A DNA stretch of 64,000 nucleotides from Alistipes sp. (GCA_017531305.1 JAFXLG010000044.1:26089-90088), one strand, 5' to 3'; positions 41,918-50,806 are shown, counted from the stretch's first letter. A program made the numbers and translations. The notes: generated from the letters alone by a model not told the origin.

Positions 41918-43453
41918 TTAACGCTTTCGGGTAGTGCGTTTCTTGGTAGTGCGAGATGTGGTGCGGATTGTGCCTCCAGTTATCTTGCGTGCCATCTGAG
42001 TGGCTAAAGTCTTGGCAAAATATGTAAAGGCGGTACCGACAACGGTTGCCAATATGCCCTTCTTTGTGCTTGACTTCCTTTGAGCTTTTGCCTCTTCTTT
42101 GGCAAGTTGCTCGCGCTCTTTTTCCTGAGCTTCCAACTCTGCCTGCTTGGCAACCTCTTCTGCTGCTTGGGCTCTTTGCTTGGAGATCTTCTCGAAGGCA
42201 GACTCGCGATCTACGGCACTATCATATTTGCCCGCAATGCGCGATGAAGAGTTGATAGTCTTGCGCTCATCCTCGCTGATAGCTCCGATCTGACTCATCG
42301 GGAATAGAATCTTGGCACGCTCAACCATGCTTGGTGCACCCTTCTCATCGAGGAATGATACCAAGGCCTCACCTGTACCCAACTCCAAGATCTCACGCTC
42401 GGTGGAGAATGCTGGATTAGGTCGGAAGGTCTGCGCGGCAGCCTTTACTGCGGCTTGGTCCTTCGGTGTGAAGGCTCTCAAGGCGTGTTGTACTCTGTTA
42501 CCGCACTGTCCAAGAATGGCGTCAGGCAGATCAGATGGCGATTGAGAAATAAAATATATACCAATACCTTTTGAACGAATCAGGCGAACAATCTGCTCTA
42601 TCTTCTCGGTCAATGCCTTTGAGGTATCCTTGAAGAGCATATGTGCCTCATCAAAGAAGAATACCAACTTAGGCAACTCCATGTCTCCAATCTCGGGCAT
42701 CTTCTCATATATAGATGTGAGTAGCCACATCAAGAATGTAGAGTATAATTTAGGCTGTAACATGAGTTTGTCGGCAGCCAATACGTTCATCACACCCTTA
42801 CCTCCTTCGGTCTGTAGGAGATCGTATATATCAAATGATGGCTCGCCAAAGAATACGTCACCACCCTGTTCGGTAAGAGTGAGCAGAGATCGTTGGATAG
42901 CTCCGATGGTAGCCGATGAGATATTGCCATAGGTGGTGGAGTAACGGTCCGAATTCTTGGCAACATAGTCGAGCATCAGTCTGAGATCCTTCATGTCTAT
43001 GAGTGGTAGATTCTCATCTTCTGCTATGCGGAATGTGAGAGTTAGCACTCCCGACTGAGTGTCGTTGAGATCCAACAGACGAGCAAGCAACATCGCTCCC
43101 ATTGCCGAAACTGTGGTGCGCATGGGGTGTCCCTGCTCACCGTAAACATCGAAGAATCGGGTAGGGCATCCTTCGAATTTGAGCGAAGAGGGATCTATGC
43201 CAAATTCGGCGCATCGCTTCTCGATAAATCCGCTGAGTTTACCCTTCTGAGAGATACCAGAAAGATCTCCCTTCATATCTGCCATGAAGCAGGGTACTCC
43301 TGCTTGAGAGAATGTCTCGGCAAGAACCTGTAATGTGACGGTCTTACCTGTACCCGTAGCTCCTGCGATCAATCCATGACGGTTTGCCATCTTGCCGATG
43401 ATGTGTATCGGAGATGTGGAATGGGCTACGTATAGTTGTGAATCTTTGTACAT
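41918..43453 (-). CDS. HerA-like helicase/ATPase, DUF853 family
   Basis: 511 residues. A HerA/FtsK-type ATPase: Walker A AGATGTGKTVTLQVL near residue 35, DMKGDLSGIS, Walker B LPKLVFFFDEAHMLF, and an Arg/Gln-rich FISQSPSDLPDAILGQCGNRVQHALRA sensor region. The C-terminus has a Glu/Lys/Ala coiled coil (KISKQRAQAAEEVAKQAELE) and a very basic tail (TTSRTTKKRTTRKR). Proteins of this family are widespread and their cellular role is poorly defined; DNA translocation is inferred. It lies 27 bp after rpiB in the same direction. Confidence 0.88.
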   Translation of the reverse strand: MYKDSQLYVAHSTSPIHIIGKMANRHGLIAGATGTGKTVTLQVLAETFSQAGVPCFMADMKGDLSGISQKGKLSGFIEKRCAEFGIDPSSLKFEGCPTRFFDVYGEQGHPMRTTVSAMGAMLLARLLDLNDTQSGVLTLTFRIAEDENLPLIDMKDLRLMLDYVAKNSDRYSTTYGNISSATIGAIQRSLLTLTEQGGDVFFGEPSFDIYDLLQTEGGKGVMNVLAADKLMLQPKLYSTFLMWLLTSIYEKMPEIGDMELPKLVFFFDEAHMLFKDTSKALTEKIEQIVRLIRSKGIGIYFISQSPSDLPDAILGQCGNRVQHALRAFTPKDQAAVKAAAQTFRPNPAFSTEREILELGTGEALVSFLDEKGAPSMVERAKILFPMSQIGAISEDERKTINSSSRIAGKYDSAVDRESAFEKISKQRAQAAEEVAKQAELEAQEKEREQLAKEEAKAQRKSSTKKGILATVVGTAFTYFAKTLATQMARKITGGTIRTTSRTTKKRTTRKR

Positions 43454-43480
43454 GGTTTGATCTCTTTTATAGGTTAGGGA

Positions 43481-43915
43481 TTAGTGGCAAGCGATTTTCT
43501 CTACGCGGCGTTGGTGACGACCACCCTCAAACTCAGAGCTGAGGAAGGTGTTTACGATCTCAATCGCCTCATCGTTAGAGATAAAGCGTGCTGGCAGAAC
43601 CACTACGTTGGCATCATTGTGCTGACGAGTCAAGGCTGCGATCTGGGTACACCAGCAAAGACCTGCACGGATGCTCTGGTGCTTGTTTAGAGTCATTGCC
43701 ATGCCTTCGCCCGAGCCACACAATGCTACGCCTCGCTCCAATTCACCCTCTTCGATAGCTGCAGCAAGTGCGTGACCGAAATCTGGATAGTCGATGCTCT
43801 CTTCGGAGTGGCAGCCGAAGTCAACTACATCATAACCTTTGGCAGAGAGATATCCCACCAAAAACTCTTTCATCTGAAAGCCTGCATGATCGCAAGCAAT
43901 ACCTATTTTTTTCAT
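43481..43915 (-). CDS. rpiB: Ribose 5-phosphate isomerase B
   Basis: 144 residues. It interconverts ribose 5-phosphate and ribulose 5-phosphate. The N-terminal IACDHAGFQMKEFL and the active-site segment RGVALCGSGEGMAMTLNKH (catalytic Cys, Gly-Ser-Gly-x-Gly phosphate loop), with GLCW and HNDANVVVLPARF downstream, are diagnostic of RpiB/LacAB. The length is typical. It is the first gene of a two-gene unit with the HerA-like ATPase. Confidence 0.95.
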   Translation of the reverse strand: MKKIGIACDHAGFQMKEFLVGYLSAKGYDVVDFGCHSEESIDYPDFGHALAAAIEEGELERGVALCGSGEGMAMTLNKHQSIRAGLCWCTQIAALTRQHNDANVVVLPARFISNDEAIEIVNTFLSSEFEGGRHQRRVEKIACH

Positions 43916-43943
43916 TGTCGAAAAGTTGTTGTTTATTCTACTG

Positions 43944-43951
43944 CAAAAGTA
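43944..43951 (-). promoter_or_regulatory. Promoter -7 box of the rpiB unit
   Basis: TACTTTTG on the minus strand, 29 bp before the ATG at 43915. Confidence 0.68.
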
Positions 43952-44004
43952 CGAAAAAATTAGTGCTTATGGTAAATGTTTCTGGTATTTTGTTTGCTAT
44001 TTTG

Positions 44005-44012
44005 TATTTTTG
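44005..44012 (+). promoter_or_regulatory. Promoter -7 box of the DUF454 gene
   Basis: TATTTTTG ending 6 bp before the GTG at 44018, so the transcript would start at or next to the start codon. Confidence 0.55.
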
Positions 44013-44017
44013 CAGCC

Positions 44018-44383
44018 GTGAAAAGCATTTTGACCATATTAGGAATCGTATCTTTGGCGTTGGGTATAGCGGGAATCTTCTTGCCGCTACTGCCTACTAC
44101 ACCGTTGTTGTTACTCTCGGCATGGCTCTTTGTGCGAAGTTCACCGCGATTGTACTCATGGCTGATGAATCATCCGCGGCTGGGTCCATACATCAAAAAC
44201 TTTAGAGAAAATCATGCCATCCCACTGCGCGTAAAGGTTGTATCGGTGAGTATGGTGTGGCTTACGATTGGTTATTGCATAGTCGTGGTGGTCGATGAGT
44301 ATCCATGGGCGCAGATTGCTTTTACTGTGCTTGCCGTAGCGGTTACAAGGCATATATTATCATACGATACATTAAAGAAATAG
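44018..44383 (+). CDS. YbaN-like small membrane protein, DUF454 family
   Basis: 121 residues from a GTG at 44018. The family signature is present: ILGIVSLALGIAGIFLPLLPTTPLLLLSAWLFVRSSPRLYSWLMNHPRLGPYI as two membrane helices with the GIFLPLLPTTP turn, then a third and fourth hydrophobic segment. DUF454 proteins begin at this point, which supports GTG over the in-frame ATG at 43976 that lies upstream of the -7 box. The function of the family is unknown. Confidence 0.82.
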   Translation: MKSILTILGIVSLALGIAGIFLPLLPTTPLLLLSAWLFVRSSPRLYSWLMNHPRLGPYIKNFRENHAIPLRVKVVSVSMVWLTIGYCIVVVVDEYPWAQIAFTVLAVAVTRHILSYDTLKK

Positions 44384-44456
44384 GTCTGTCTAACAAGATG
44401 ATTTTGGCGTTATGCTCACCCTTTAAATCCATTCTGTTAAACAATCCCAAAGCAAA

Positions 44457-44493
44457 GAGGGTGTCCTTCAAAAAAAACTGAAGTGGCACCCTC
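44457..44493. terminator. Terminator hairpin between DUF454 and typA
   Basis: GAGGGTG (44457-44463) pairs with CACCCTC (44487-44493), with inner TTCA/TGAA pairs; it contains GTCCTTCA as in the other dispersed hairpins. Confidence 0.7.
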
Positions 44494-44522
44494 ATTAACA
44501 TATTAAATATATGTATTGTTTG

Positions 44523-46331
44523 TTACTCCTGCTTGGCTGCGCGCTTGCGATCAATCTCGCTCAGGAGAATCTTTCTCAGACGCATCGACTTAGGTGTAAC
44601 CTCTACATACTCATCAGCCTTGATATACTCCAAAGCCTCCTCCAAAGAGAAGATCTTAGGTGGTACAATCACCGCTTTGTCATCTGCTCCCGAAGCTCGC
44701 ATATTGGTGAGCTGTTTCGCTTTGGTAACGTTGATTGTGATATCGCCCATACGTGTACTCTCACCCACAACCTGACCAGCATAGACCTCATCCATAGGAG
44801 AGATGAAGAAACGTCCGCGATCCTGCAACTTGTCGATCGAATATGCGTATGCTGTGCCAGTCTCAGATGCGATCAACGAGCCGTTGGTACGCATCTCGAT
44901 CTCGCCCATCCATGGCTCAAAATCCTTCAGACGGTGTGTCATGATTGCCTCGCCTGCAGTGGCAGTCAGCATGTTGGAACGCAAACCGATGATGCCTCGT
45001 GATGGAACAAGGAACTCCAAGCGTGTGCGCTCGCCATCGGATTGCATATTGGTAAGATTTCCCTTGCGCTTGGTGACAAGCTCGATGACTGTACCTGCGT
45101 ACTCATCGGGACAATCTACGGTCATCTCCTCTACAGGCTCGCACTTTACGCCGTCAATCTCCTTGATGATAACCTTTGGCTGACCGACCTGCAACTCGTA
45201 ACCTTCGCGGCGCATGGTCTCAACCAATACCGAGAGGTGTAATACTCCACGTCCATAGACGATGAACGAATCAGCATTTTGTCCGGGTGTTACGCGCAAA
45301 GCCAAGTTGCGCTCAAGCTCTCTCTCCAAACGCTCCTTAAGATGGCGCGATGTGACATATTTACCATCTCGACCAAAGAATGGCGAGTTGTTGATGGTAA
45401 AGAGCATCGACATGGTAGGCTCATCTATGGCGATAGGTGGCAGAGGCTCTGGATTCTCGTAATCGCAGATAGTATCTCCGATCTCGAAGCCTTCGATGCC
45501 GACCAATGCGCAAATCTCACCACAATATACCTCCTCGACCTTGCTCTTGCCGAGTCCGTCAAAAATCATCAACTCCTTGATGCGAGTCTTGATCATCGTC
45601 TCACCGTCACGCTTGGCAAGTGTCACGTTTTGTCCTGCACGCAGTGTTCCACGGGTGAGCTTACCCACAGCAATGCGACCAACGTATGGCGAATACTCCA
45701 GCGAAGTGACAAGCATCTGAGGTGTACCCTCTACGTTTTGTGGCTCAGGAATCTCATCTATGATTGCATCCAAAAGTGGCGCAATAGAGTCTGTTGGCTC
45801 ATTCCAGATGTGTGACATCCAACCCTGCTTGGCAGAGCCGTATATTGTTTTGTAGTCGAGCTGCTCCTCGGTAGCATCGAGCGAGAACATCAGGTCGAAG
45901 ACCTGCTCGTTGACAAACTCTGGGCGGCAATTTGGCTTATCCACCTTGTTTACTACAACGATAGGCTTCTTACCCAACGATAAGGCTTTCTGGAGTACGA
46001 AACGAGTCTGAGGCATTGTACCTTCGAAGGCATCCACCAACAAAAGTACGCCATCACACATGTTAAGAACTCGCTCCACCTCACCACCAAAGTCGGCGTG
46101 ACCCGGGGTGTCGATGATGTTGATCTTATAATCTTTGTAGATAACCGACACGTTCTTAGAAAGGATAGTGATACCACGCTCTCTCTCCAAATCGTTGTTA
46201 TCCATAATCAAATCTCCCGTGTCGTTACTGTCCGAACGCAAAAGGTGTCCAGCAACGATCATCTTGTCCACCAGAGTGGTTTTACCGTGATCTACATGGG
46301 CAATGATTGCAATATTGCGAAGTTTTTGCAT
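44523..46331 (-). CDS. typA: Ribosome-associated GTPase TypA/BipA
   Basis: 602 residues. A translational GTPase: G1 AHVDHGKTTLVDKM, switch II DTPGHADFGGEVERVL, NKVDKPNCRPEF (G4), followed by EF-G-like domains II, III and V and the BipA-specific C-terminal domain (TKAKQLTNMRASGADDKAVIVPPK, EALEYIKADEYVEVTPKSMRLRK). It assists ribosome assembly and stress or cold adaptation in other bacteria. Length is typical. Its promoter is divergent from aroB. Confidence 0.97.
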   Translation of the reverse strand: MQKLRNIAIIAHVDHGKTTLVDKMIVAGHLLRSDSNDTGDLIMDNNDLERERGITILSKNVSVIYKDYKINIIDTPGHADFGGEVERVLNMCDGVLLLVDAFEGTMPQTRFVLQKALSLGKKPIVVVNKVDKPNCRPEFVNEQVFDLMFSLDATEEQLDYKTIYGSAKQGWMSHIWNEPTDSIAPLLDAIIDEIPEPQNVEGTPQMLVTSLEYSPYVGRIAVGKLTRGTLRAGQNVTLAKRDGETMIKTRIKELMIFDGLGKSKVEEVYCGEICALVGIEGFEIGDTICDYENPEPLPPIAIDEPTMSMLFTINNSPFFGRDGKYVTSRHLKERLERELERNLALRVTPGQNADSFIVYGRGVLHLSVLVETMRREGYELQVGQPKVIIKEIDGVKCEPVEEMTVDCPDEYAGTVIELVTKRKGNLTNMQSDGERTRLEFLVPSRGIIGLRSNMLTATAGEAIMTHRLKDFEPWMGEIEMRTNGSLIASETGTAYAYSIDKLQDRGRFFISPMDEVYAGQVVGESTRMGDITINVTKAKQLTNMRASGADDKAVIVPPKIFSLEEALEYIKADEYVEVTPKSMRLRKILLSEIDRKRAAKQE

Positions 46332-46353
46332 AGTAAAAAAGAAATTAATCGTG

Positions 46354-46361
46354 CAAAGTTA
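46354..46361 (-). promoter_or_regulatory. Promoter -7 box of typA
   Basis: TAACTTTG on the minus strand, 23 bp before the ATG at 46331. Confidence 0.68.
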
Positions 46362-46383
46362 ATAAAATTCCTACGAAATGTTT

Positions 46384-46391
46384 TATTTTTG
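46384..46391 (+). promoter_or_regulatory. Promoter -7 box of aroB
   Basis: TATTTTTG, 25 bp before the ATG at 46417. It lies inside the extra N-terminal stretch of the longer frame, supporting the later start. Confidence 0.68.
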
Positions 46392-46416
46392 TTCTACTAT
46401 TCAAGAATATGTTACT

Positions 46417-47427
46417 ATGAAATATTCGATTCAAGTTAAAGATCGCTCGGTTGTAGTGGGATTTTTGGCAGAGGAGCTGCCTCGTCTGTTGCCCAAAGGT
46501 AGGGTAGTGGTGATATCCGATATCAATATGGATCGCCATTATCACTCGCTGCTTGCGCAGTACGATCATGTGCTCATTAGTCAGGGTGAGACCAGCAAGA
46601 CTTTGCATACGGTAGATAAGATCTATCGTCAATTTATTGAGTTGGGAGTCGATCGTTCGACATTTGTTTTGGGTATCGGAGGAGGTATCGTAACCGATGT
46701 TACGGGATTCGTTGCTTCGACCTATATGCGAGGGTTAGAGTTCGGTTTTATCTCTACAACGCTGCTCGGTCAGGTGGATGCCAGCGTGGGTGGAAAAAAT
46801 GGAGTAAATGTCGATGGCTATAAAAATATGGTCGGCACGTTTAATCAACCACGTTTTGTGATTTGTGATGTGGGGATGTTGTCAACGCTCTCTATGAGAG
46901 AGTTTCGCACAGGCTTAGCTGAGATGATCAAGGCGGGTGTGATTGCCGATCAGTGCCTTTTTGAGCGACTTGAGCAGGTCTCGTTGCAGAATCTAAGAGA
47001 AGATAATCAGCTACTCTCGGAATTGGTTTACCGTGCCATTAGGGTAAAAGCCGACATTGTTGAACGCGATGAGCGAGAGGCTGGCGATAGACGTAAATTG
47101 AATCTTGGGCACACCTTAGCTCATGCCATTGAGAAGTGTTCTTCGAAGATGAATCATGGTGAGGCTGTGGCTGTGGGATTGTCTCTGATTTCGGATGCGG
47201 CGTGCCGCAGAGGGATTATGTCTCAGCAAGATAAGGAGCGTATTGATGGTTTGTTGTCGAAATTTGGCTTTGAATTGACGCCACCAGTGGAGCTTCGCCG
47301 TCTGCTAAAGGAGGTCAAGAAGGATAAAAAGAGCGAGGGGGATCATATTCACATCGTTCTTCCTGAGAAGATTGGTTCTTGCCGAGTAGAGAAAATGGAG
47401 TTGGATGAGTTTCGTAAGATGTTTTAA
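46417..47427 (+). CDS. aroB: 3-dehydroquinate synthase
   Basis: 336 residues from the ATG at 46417. Second step of the shikimate pathway, NAD- and metal-dependent. NAD-binding GIGGGIVTDVTGFVASTYMRGLEF, STTLLGQVDASVGGKNGVN, the metal ligands in LNLGHTLAHAIEKC and MNHGEAVAVGL, and KKDKKSEGDHIHIVLPEKIG near the C-terminus are all present. It is a single-gene unit not clustered with other aro genes. Confidence 0.95.
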   Translation: MKYSIQVKDRSVVVGFLAEELPRLLPKGRVVVISDINMDRHYHSLLAQYDHVLISQGETSKTLHTVDKIYRQFIELGVDRSTFVLGIGGGIVTDVTGFVASTYMRGLEFGFISTTLLGQVDASVGGKNGVNVDGYKNMVGTFNQPRFVICDVGMLSTLSMREFRTGLAEMIKAGVIADQCLFERLEQVSLQNLREDNQLLSELVYRAIRVKADIVERDEREAGDRRKLNLGHTLAHAIEKCSSKMNHGEAVAVGLSLISDAACRRGIMSQQDKERIDGLLSKFGFELTPPVELRRLLKEVKKDKKSEGDHIHIVLPEKIGSCRVEKMELDEFRKMF

Positions 47428-47524
47428 TAGCAGGTTTATTTAGATTTAATAATGCTGGGGCAATATTCTCCACCAAGCCTTAGGCAAGGGTCGGAAGTGG
47501 AATGACGGGTGAAATAATACTAAG

Positions 47525-47559
47525 AAGAGGGCACTAACTCGAATGTTAGATGCCCTCTT
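47525..47559. terminator. Terminator hairpin between aroB and the phosphoesterase gene
   Basis: AAGAGGGCA plus CTAAC (47525-47538) pairs with GTTAG and TGCCCTCTT (47545-47559) with a single-base bulge, between convergent genes. Confidence 0.78.
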
Positions 47560-47588
47560 GCTTTATAATACCCATTTGTTTTAATTCA

Positions 47589-48710
47589 CTACTTGATCAC
47601 GATGTCGAATTGATCATATTCTGCCTTTCGCCATGCCATATGTTGTGTCAGGCGCGAAATGGCAAATAGTGGCGAGAATGTGCGAACGCTGATGGTTTTG
47701 CCGTCAGGCTTGAACTCCAAAATTCTCAGCCAGCAATCGCCTCCGTTGCCGTTCCAGTCGCCGTCACCCTGCTGAGAGTTAAACATCATCTGAGGGATGT
47801 TGCGACCATCGGCAGCCTTGTCGATACGGAATGATGAGGTAGGTTTGTAATTGGTCTTCTCTATGCTCTCCGCGATTTTAGGCGCATCGCCTGTATGACC
47901 ACACAAGATGAGCGAGATATTTTTAGATTCATAGACTAACTTCTTCCATACATCCTCGGCTACGTTCCATGGGCGAACGGTGTATCCTTCGTTGGCGATA
48001 CGGTTGCCAGCTGTGTCGAGCCATGAGTGAGTTATGATTATCACCTTGTGATCCTTATACTCTTTCTCGGTCAGATTCTTAGCCCAAGCAATAACTTCAT
48101 CGCGTGGCGCGAACTCGAATGTGATGACCAGAAGATCTCCCCACGTCTCGCTCTTGAACTCATAAGCCGAATTCTCCATTGTGTGTACGCCCTCAAAATT
48201 AGGACATGTCGAGACCAGACACTCCTCGAATTTGATGTTGCGCTCAGGGTAGATATATTCGGGAGATATGGTGTGGCGGTCGGTGGCGGTGATATGTCCA
48301 ATATCATGATTACCCTGTGCCACAACATAAGGCAGACGATTATCCAAGCGGCTCAGCGCGCGAGATACCGCTTCCCACTGCTGGCGACCTGTTTGATCAC
48401 CGTTGTATGGGTTGGGCAGAGGCTTTGAGGTGACTTTGCCGTTCTGCTCTACCATATCACCTGTAAATAGTGCTGCTTTAATGTTGAGTCGCTTTATGTT
48501 CTGAGCTATCCATGCTGTTTGTAGATCGAAAAGTGGCTGGTTGGCTGCGAACTTTGTGTAGGATTGTGGGTCAGGTACCATAATCATAGAGAAGGAGCCA
48601 TCCTGTTCAAGTGTAGGATATATCGGGATTTGAGGTTCTCCCTTAGGACCTTGTGCAAATACTGTCGTGAGGCAGAAAATAGCACACAAAAAAACTGTAA
48701 GTTTCTTCAT
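47589..48710 (-). CDS. Secreted calcineurin-like metallophosphoesterase
   Basis: 373 residues. Signal peptide MKKLTVFLCAIFCLTTVFA-Q, then the binuclear-metal phosphoesterase signature: PDPQSYT in place of the usual DxH, LFTGDMVEQNG (GD), VAQGNHDIGH (GNHD), KVIIITHSWLD (GH-like His) and LILCGHTGDAPK (GHxH-like). The first motif differs from the canonical DxHxG, as in several periplasmic Bacteroidetes members. The substrate is unknown. It begins 21 bp after ruvB and is probably co-transcribed with it. Confidence 0.85.
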   Translation of the reverse strand: MKKLTVFLCAIFCLTTVFAQGPKGEPQIPIYPTLEQDGSFSMIMVPDPQSYTKFAANQPLFDLQTAWIAQNIKRLNIKAALFTGDMVEQNGKVTSKPLPNPYNGDQTGRQQWEAVSRALSRLDNRLPYVVAQGNHDIGHITATDRHTISPEYIYPERNIKFEECLVSTCPNFEGVHTMENSAYEFKSETWGDLLVITFEFAPRDEVIAWAKNLTEKEYKDHKVIIITHSWLDTAGNRIANEGYTVRPWNVAEDVWKKLVYESKNISLILCGHTGDAPKIAESIEKTNYKPTSSFRIDKAADGRNIPQMMFNSQQGDGDWNGNGGDCWLRILEFKPDGKTISVRTFSPLFAISRLTQHMAWRKAEYDQFDIVIK

Positions 48711-48731
48711 GATATCTTAATTTGGTTAGTT

Positions 48732-49745
48732 TTAGAATAGTAGTCCCTCCTCGCTGCGTGGCGCAAATCCGAGGTGGCTGTATGCCAATTCTGTGGCTTC
48801 ACGACCGCGTGGTGTACGCTTGATAAAGCCCTCCTTGATCAGGAATGGCTCATATACATCTTCGATGGTTCCAGCCTCTTCGCCCACAGCAGTGGCAATG
48901 GTATTCAGACCCACAGGACCACCCTTGAACTTCTCTATGATGGTGGCGAGGATTTTGTTGTCCATCTGATCCAGACCGCGAGAGTCAATGTTGAGTGCCT
49001 GAAGTGCGAAGCGCGTGATTTCCAAGTCGATATGACCCTCTCCCTTGACCATAGCAAAGTCTCGTACACGCCTTAGCAGAGCGTTGGCGATACGAGGCGT
49101 ACCACGTGAACGCAATGCCACTTCGTGCGCTGCATCATCATCAATCGATATGTCTAAAATACGAGCCGAACGCTTCACGATGGTTGCCAAAACAGAGGTG
49201 TCATAATATTCCAAATGGCAAGTGATTCCGAATCGAGCTCTTAGCGGAGAGGTGAGTAATCCGCTACGAGTTGTTGCACCGACAAGAGTGAATGGAGCAA
49301 GCTCAATCTGGATTGAGCGAGCCGAAGGTCCTTTGTCGAGTACAATGTCGATCTTGTAGTCCTCCATAGCCGAATAGAGGTACTCCTCGACAATGGGGCT
49401 GAGTCGGTGGATCTCGTCAATGAAAAGCACATCGCCTGCATCGAGATTGGTAAGCAGACCTGCCAAATCGCCTGGCTTATCCAGCACGGGTCCCGATGTG
49501 ACTTTGAGCTGCGCACCCATCTCGCGGGCAATGATGTTTGCCAATGTGGTTTTACCCAATCCCGGAGGTCCGTGTAGCAACGTATGGTCGAGCGAATCTC
49601 CACGCATAAGGGCTGCCTTGATGAAGATCCTCAGATTCTCGACTATCTTATCTTGTCCTGAGAAGTTGGAGAGCTCTTGGGGGCGGATTTTGTTCTCGAA
49701 CTCCATGTCGCTCTCGATGTTTCTCATATTGCGGTCTATTGCCAT
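48732..49745 (-). CDS. ruvB: Holliday junction branch migration helicase RuvB
   Basis: 337 residues. AAA+ motor of the RuvABC resolvasome. It has the RuvB N-terminus [19 protein letters not shown], Walker [17 protein letters not shown], Walker [12 protein letters not shown], the RuvA-contacting hairpin, sensor [18 protein letters not shown] and the C-terminal winged helix ending [20 protein letters not shown]. No ruvA or ruvC is adjacent. It leads an operon with a secreted phosphoesterase. Confidence 0.97.
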   Translation of the reverse strand: MAIDRNMRNIESDMEFENKIRPQELSNFSGQDKIVENLRIFIKAALMRGDSLDHTLLHGPPGLGKTTLANIIAREMGAQLKVTSGPVLDKPGDLAGLLTNLDAGDVLFIDEIHRLSPIVEEYLYSAMEDYKIDIVLDKGPSARSIQIELAPFTLVGATTRSGLLTSPLRARFGITCHLEYYDTSVLATIVKRSARILDISIDDDAAHEVALRSRGTPRIANALLRRVRDFAMVKGEGHIDLEITRFALQALNIDSRGLDQMDNKILATIIEKFKGGPVGLNTIATAVGEEAGTIEDVYEPFLIKEGFIKRTPRGREATELAYSHLGFAPRSEEGLLF

Positions 49746-49781
49746 AGTTTATTTGAGGTCGTTTAAATATTCTTTGAGTAA

Positions 49782-49789
49782 CAAAGATA
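49782..49789 (-). promoter_or_regulatory. Promoter -7 box of ruvB
   Basis: TATCTTTG on the minus strand, 37 bp before the ATG at 49745. Confidence 0.68.
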
Positions 49790-49957
49790 TAAAAATGCCT
49801 TGAATTTTTCTAATAAATGCGATATTTTCTCAAGCACGATGTGAAAATCCACTCCGCGAGCTTGAGCCGGCGAGCAACTTTGTCGGGCTGAAATAGGGAT
49901 GAGGTACAAATTTGATATAAAAATTCAAGAATTTATTATATAAATTGCCTTTTTGTG
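49790..49957. other. Intergenic stretch, nothing recognised
   Basis: About 170 bp. A locally GC-rich patch (49855-49895, containing GAGCCGGCGAGC) stands out from AT-rich surroundings, but no gene or convincing hairpin with a terminator tail is seen. Confidence 0.35.
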
Positions 49958-49987
49958 TTGTATTTTGAAATAAAAACACTATCTTTG
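49958..49987 (+). promoter_or_regulatory. Promoter reading antisense over tRNA-Arg toward the S24-like regulator
   Basis: TTG at 49958-49960 and TATCTTTG at 49980-49987, spaced by 19 bp. The next plus-strand gene begins at 50144, so the leader would be about 150 nt and antisense to tRNA-Arg. Confidence 0.6.
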
Positions 49988-49998
49988 ATAAAATAAAC

Positions 49999-50034
49999 AG
50001 ACCAACTTGACTTTGTGTTTGTCGAAGCTGGTCT
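49999..50034 (-). terminator. Terminator of tRNA-Arg
   Basis: AGACCA..CTT..GAC (49999-50011) pairs with GTC..GAAG..TGGTCT (50021-50034) with one mismatch and one bulge. On the minus strand it is followed by a T-rich GTTTATTTTATC. Confidence 0.7.
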
Positions 50035-50046
50035 ATTGTGGAGTAG

Positions 50047-50118
50047 TGACCCCGAAAGGATTCGAACCTTCATCGTAAGAACCGGAATCTTATATTCTAT
50101 CCATTGAACTACGGGGTC
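50047..50118 (-). tRNA. tRNA-Arg (anticodon CCG)
   Basis: 72 nt on the minus strand. Acceptor stem GACCCCG/CGGGGTC, D-arm GTTCAATGGATAGAA, anticodon stem TAAGA/TCTTA with loop TTCCGGT giving CCG, and T-arm GGTTCGAATCC. CCA is not encoded. A weak -7-like TTCCTTTG lies at 50133-50126. Confidence 0.95.
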
Positions 50119-50143
50119 GCGACTGCAAAGGAAGTAAAAAAAA

Positions 50144-50779
50144 ATGAATATGGCAAATGGGAATTTTTGTTGGGAGCGTTTGGATAGCGTTATTCGTTGG
50201 TCGAATATGACTATCAACGCTTTCGGTCGCCATATTGGACTTGCGCGTTCGGAGAATCTCTACCAGATTAAGTCTGGTAAGAACGGTATTTCTCAGAATT
50301 TGGCGCGTAGGATTGTAGATAAATTCCCTGAAGTGAGTTTGGGATGGTTGCTTTCGGGCGAAGGTGAGATGTTTGCCAATGTCGGACGAGGACATATCCC
50401 ATATTATGAAGCTGATTTGACTTCGTGTGCAGCGTTGCGCGGAGAGCAAGTCGAAGTGAGCAGTTATATTACCATGCCGTTTGCGCAGGGGTGCGATTGT
50501 GCTTTGCGTAGTTATGATGGGGCGGTAAGCAGCGAAATAATGGTCGGTTCGATAGTTTTTTTGCAAAAAAAGGACACGGAATCGATTATTCCAGGGCAAT
50601 TGTATGTGATTGTAACCCGAAATTTTGTAATTTTGCGTAGGGTGAGAGTTACGCTCGGCGAAGATCAAAGCCGAATCTTTTTGCTTGAGCCTACCGATGC
50701 AGGATTTGATACAATAGAGGTCAGCGAGTCGTGCATCGAGAGAGTGTATAAGGTTGTAGGAAACTTAAAATTGATTTAA
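50144..50779 (+). CDS. Helix-turn-helix regulator with S24/LexA-like C-terminal fold, catalytic dyad apparently lost
   Basis: 211 residues (an ATG two codons later is an alternative start). The N-terminal ~75 residues form a Cro/CI-type HTH: MTINAFGRHIGLARSENLYQIKSGKNGISQNLARRIVDKF. The C-terminal half follows the S24 pattern (ALRSYDGAVSSEIMVGSIVFLQ...IIPGQLYVIVTRNFVILRRV), but the position of the catalytic DSM serine reads YDGAVS and the usual Lys before the last strand is Arg. It is therefore unlikely to self-cleave and may act as a ligand- or partner-controlled repressor. It is the first gene of a unit with a histidine kinase, lgt and envelope genes. Confidence 0.75.
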   Translation: MNMANGNFCWERLDSVIRWSNMTINAFGRHIGLARSENLYQIKSGKNGISQNLARRIVDKFPEVSLGWLLSGEGEMFANVGRGHIPYYEADLTSCAALRGEQVEVSSYITMPFAQGCDCALRSYDGAVSSEIMVGSIVFLQKKDTESIIPGQLYVIVTRNFVILRRVRVTLGEDQSRIFLLEPTDAGFDTIEVSESCIERVYKVVGNLKLI

Positions 50780-50806
50780 TAATAGTAAAACGAAAGCTTT
50801 AAGGAT

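Noticed and set aside
50144-50779. A prophage repressor marking a phage remnant
   Set aside because: No other phage genes occur; the neighbours are lgt, a histidine kinase and division or envelope genes in a compact unit.
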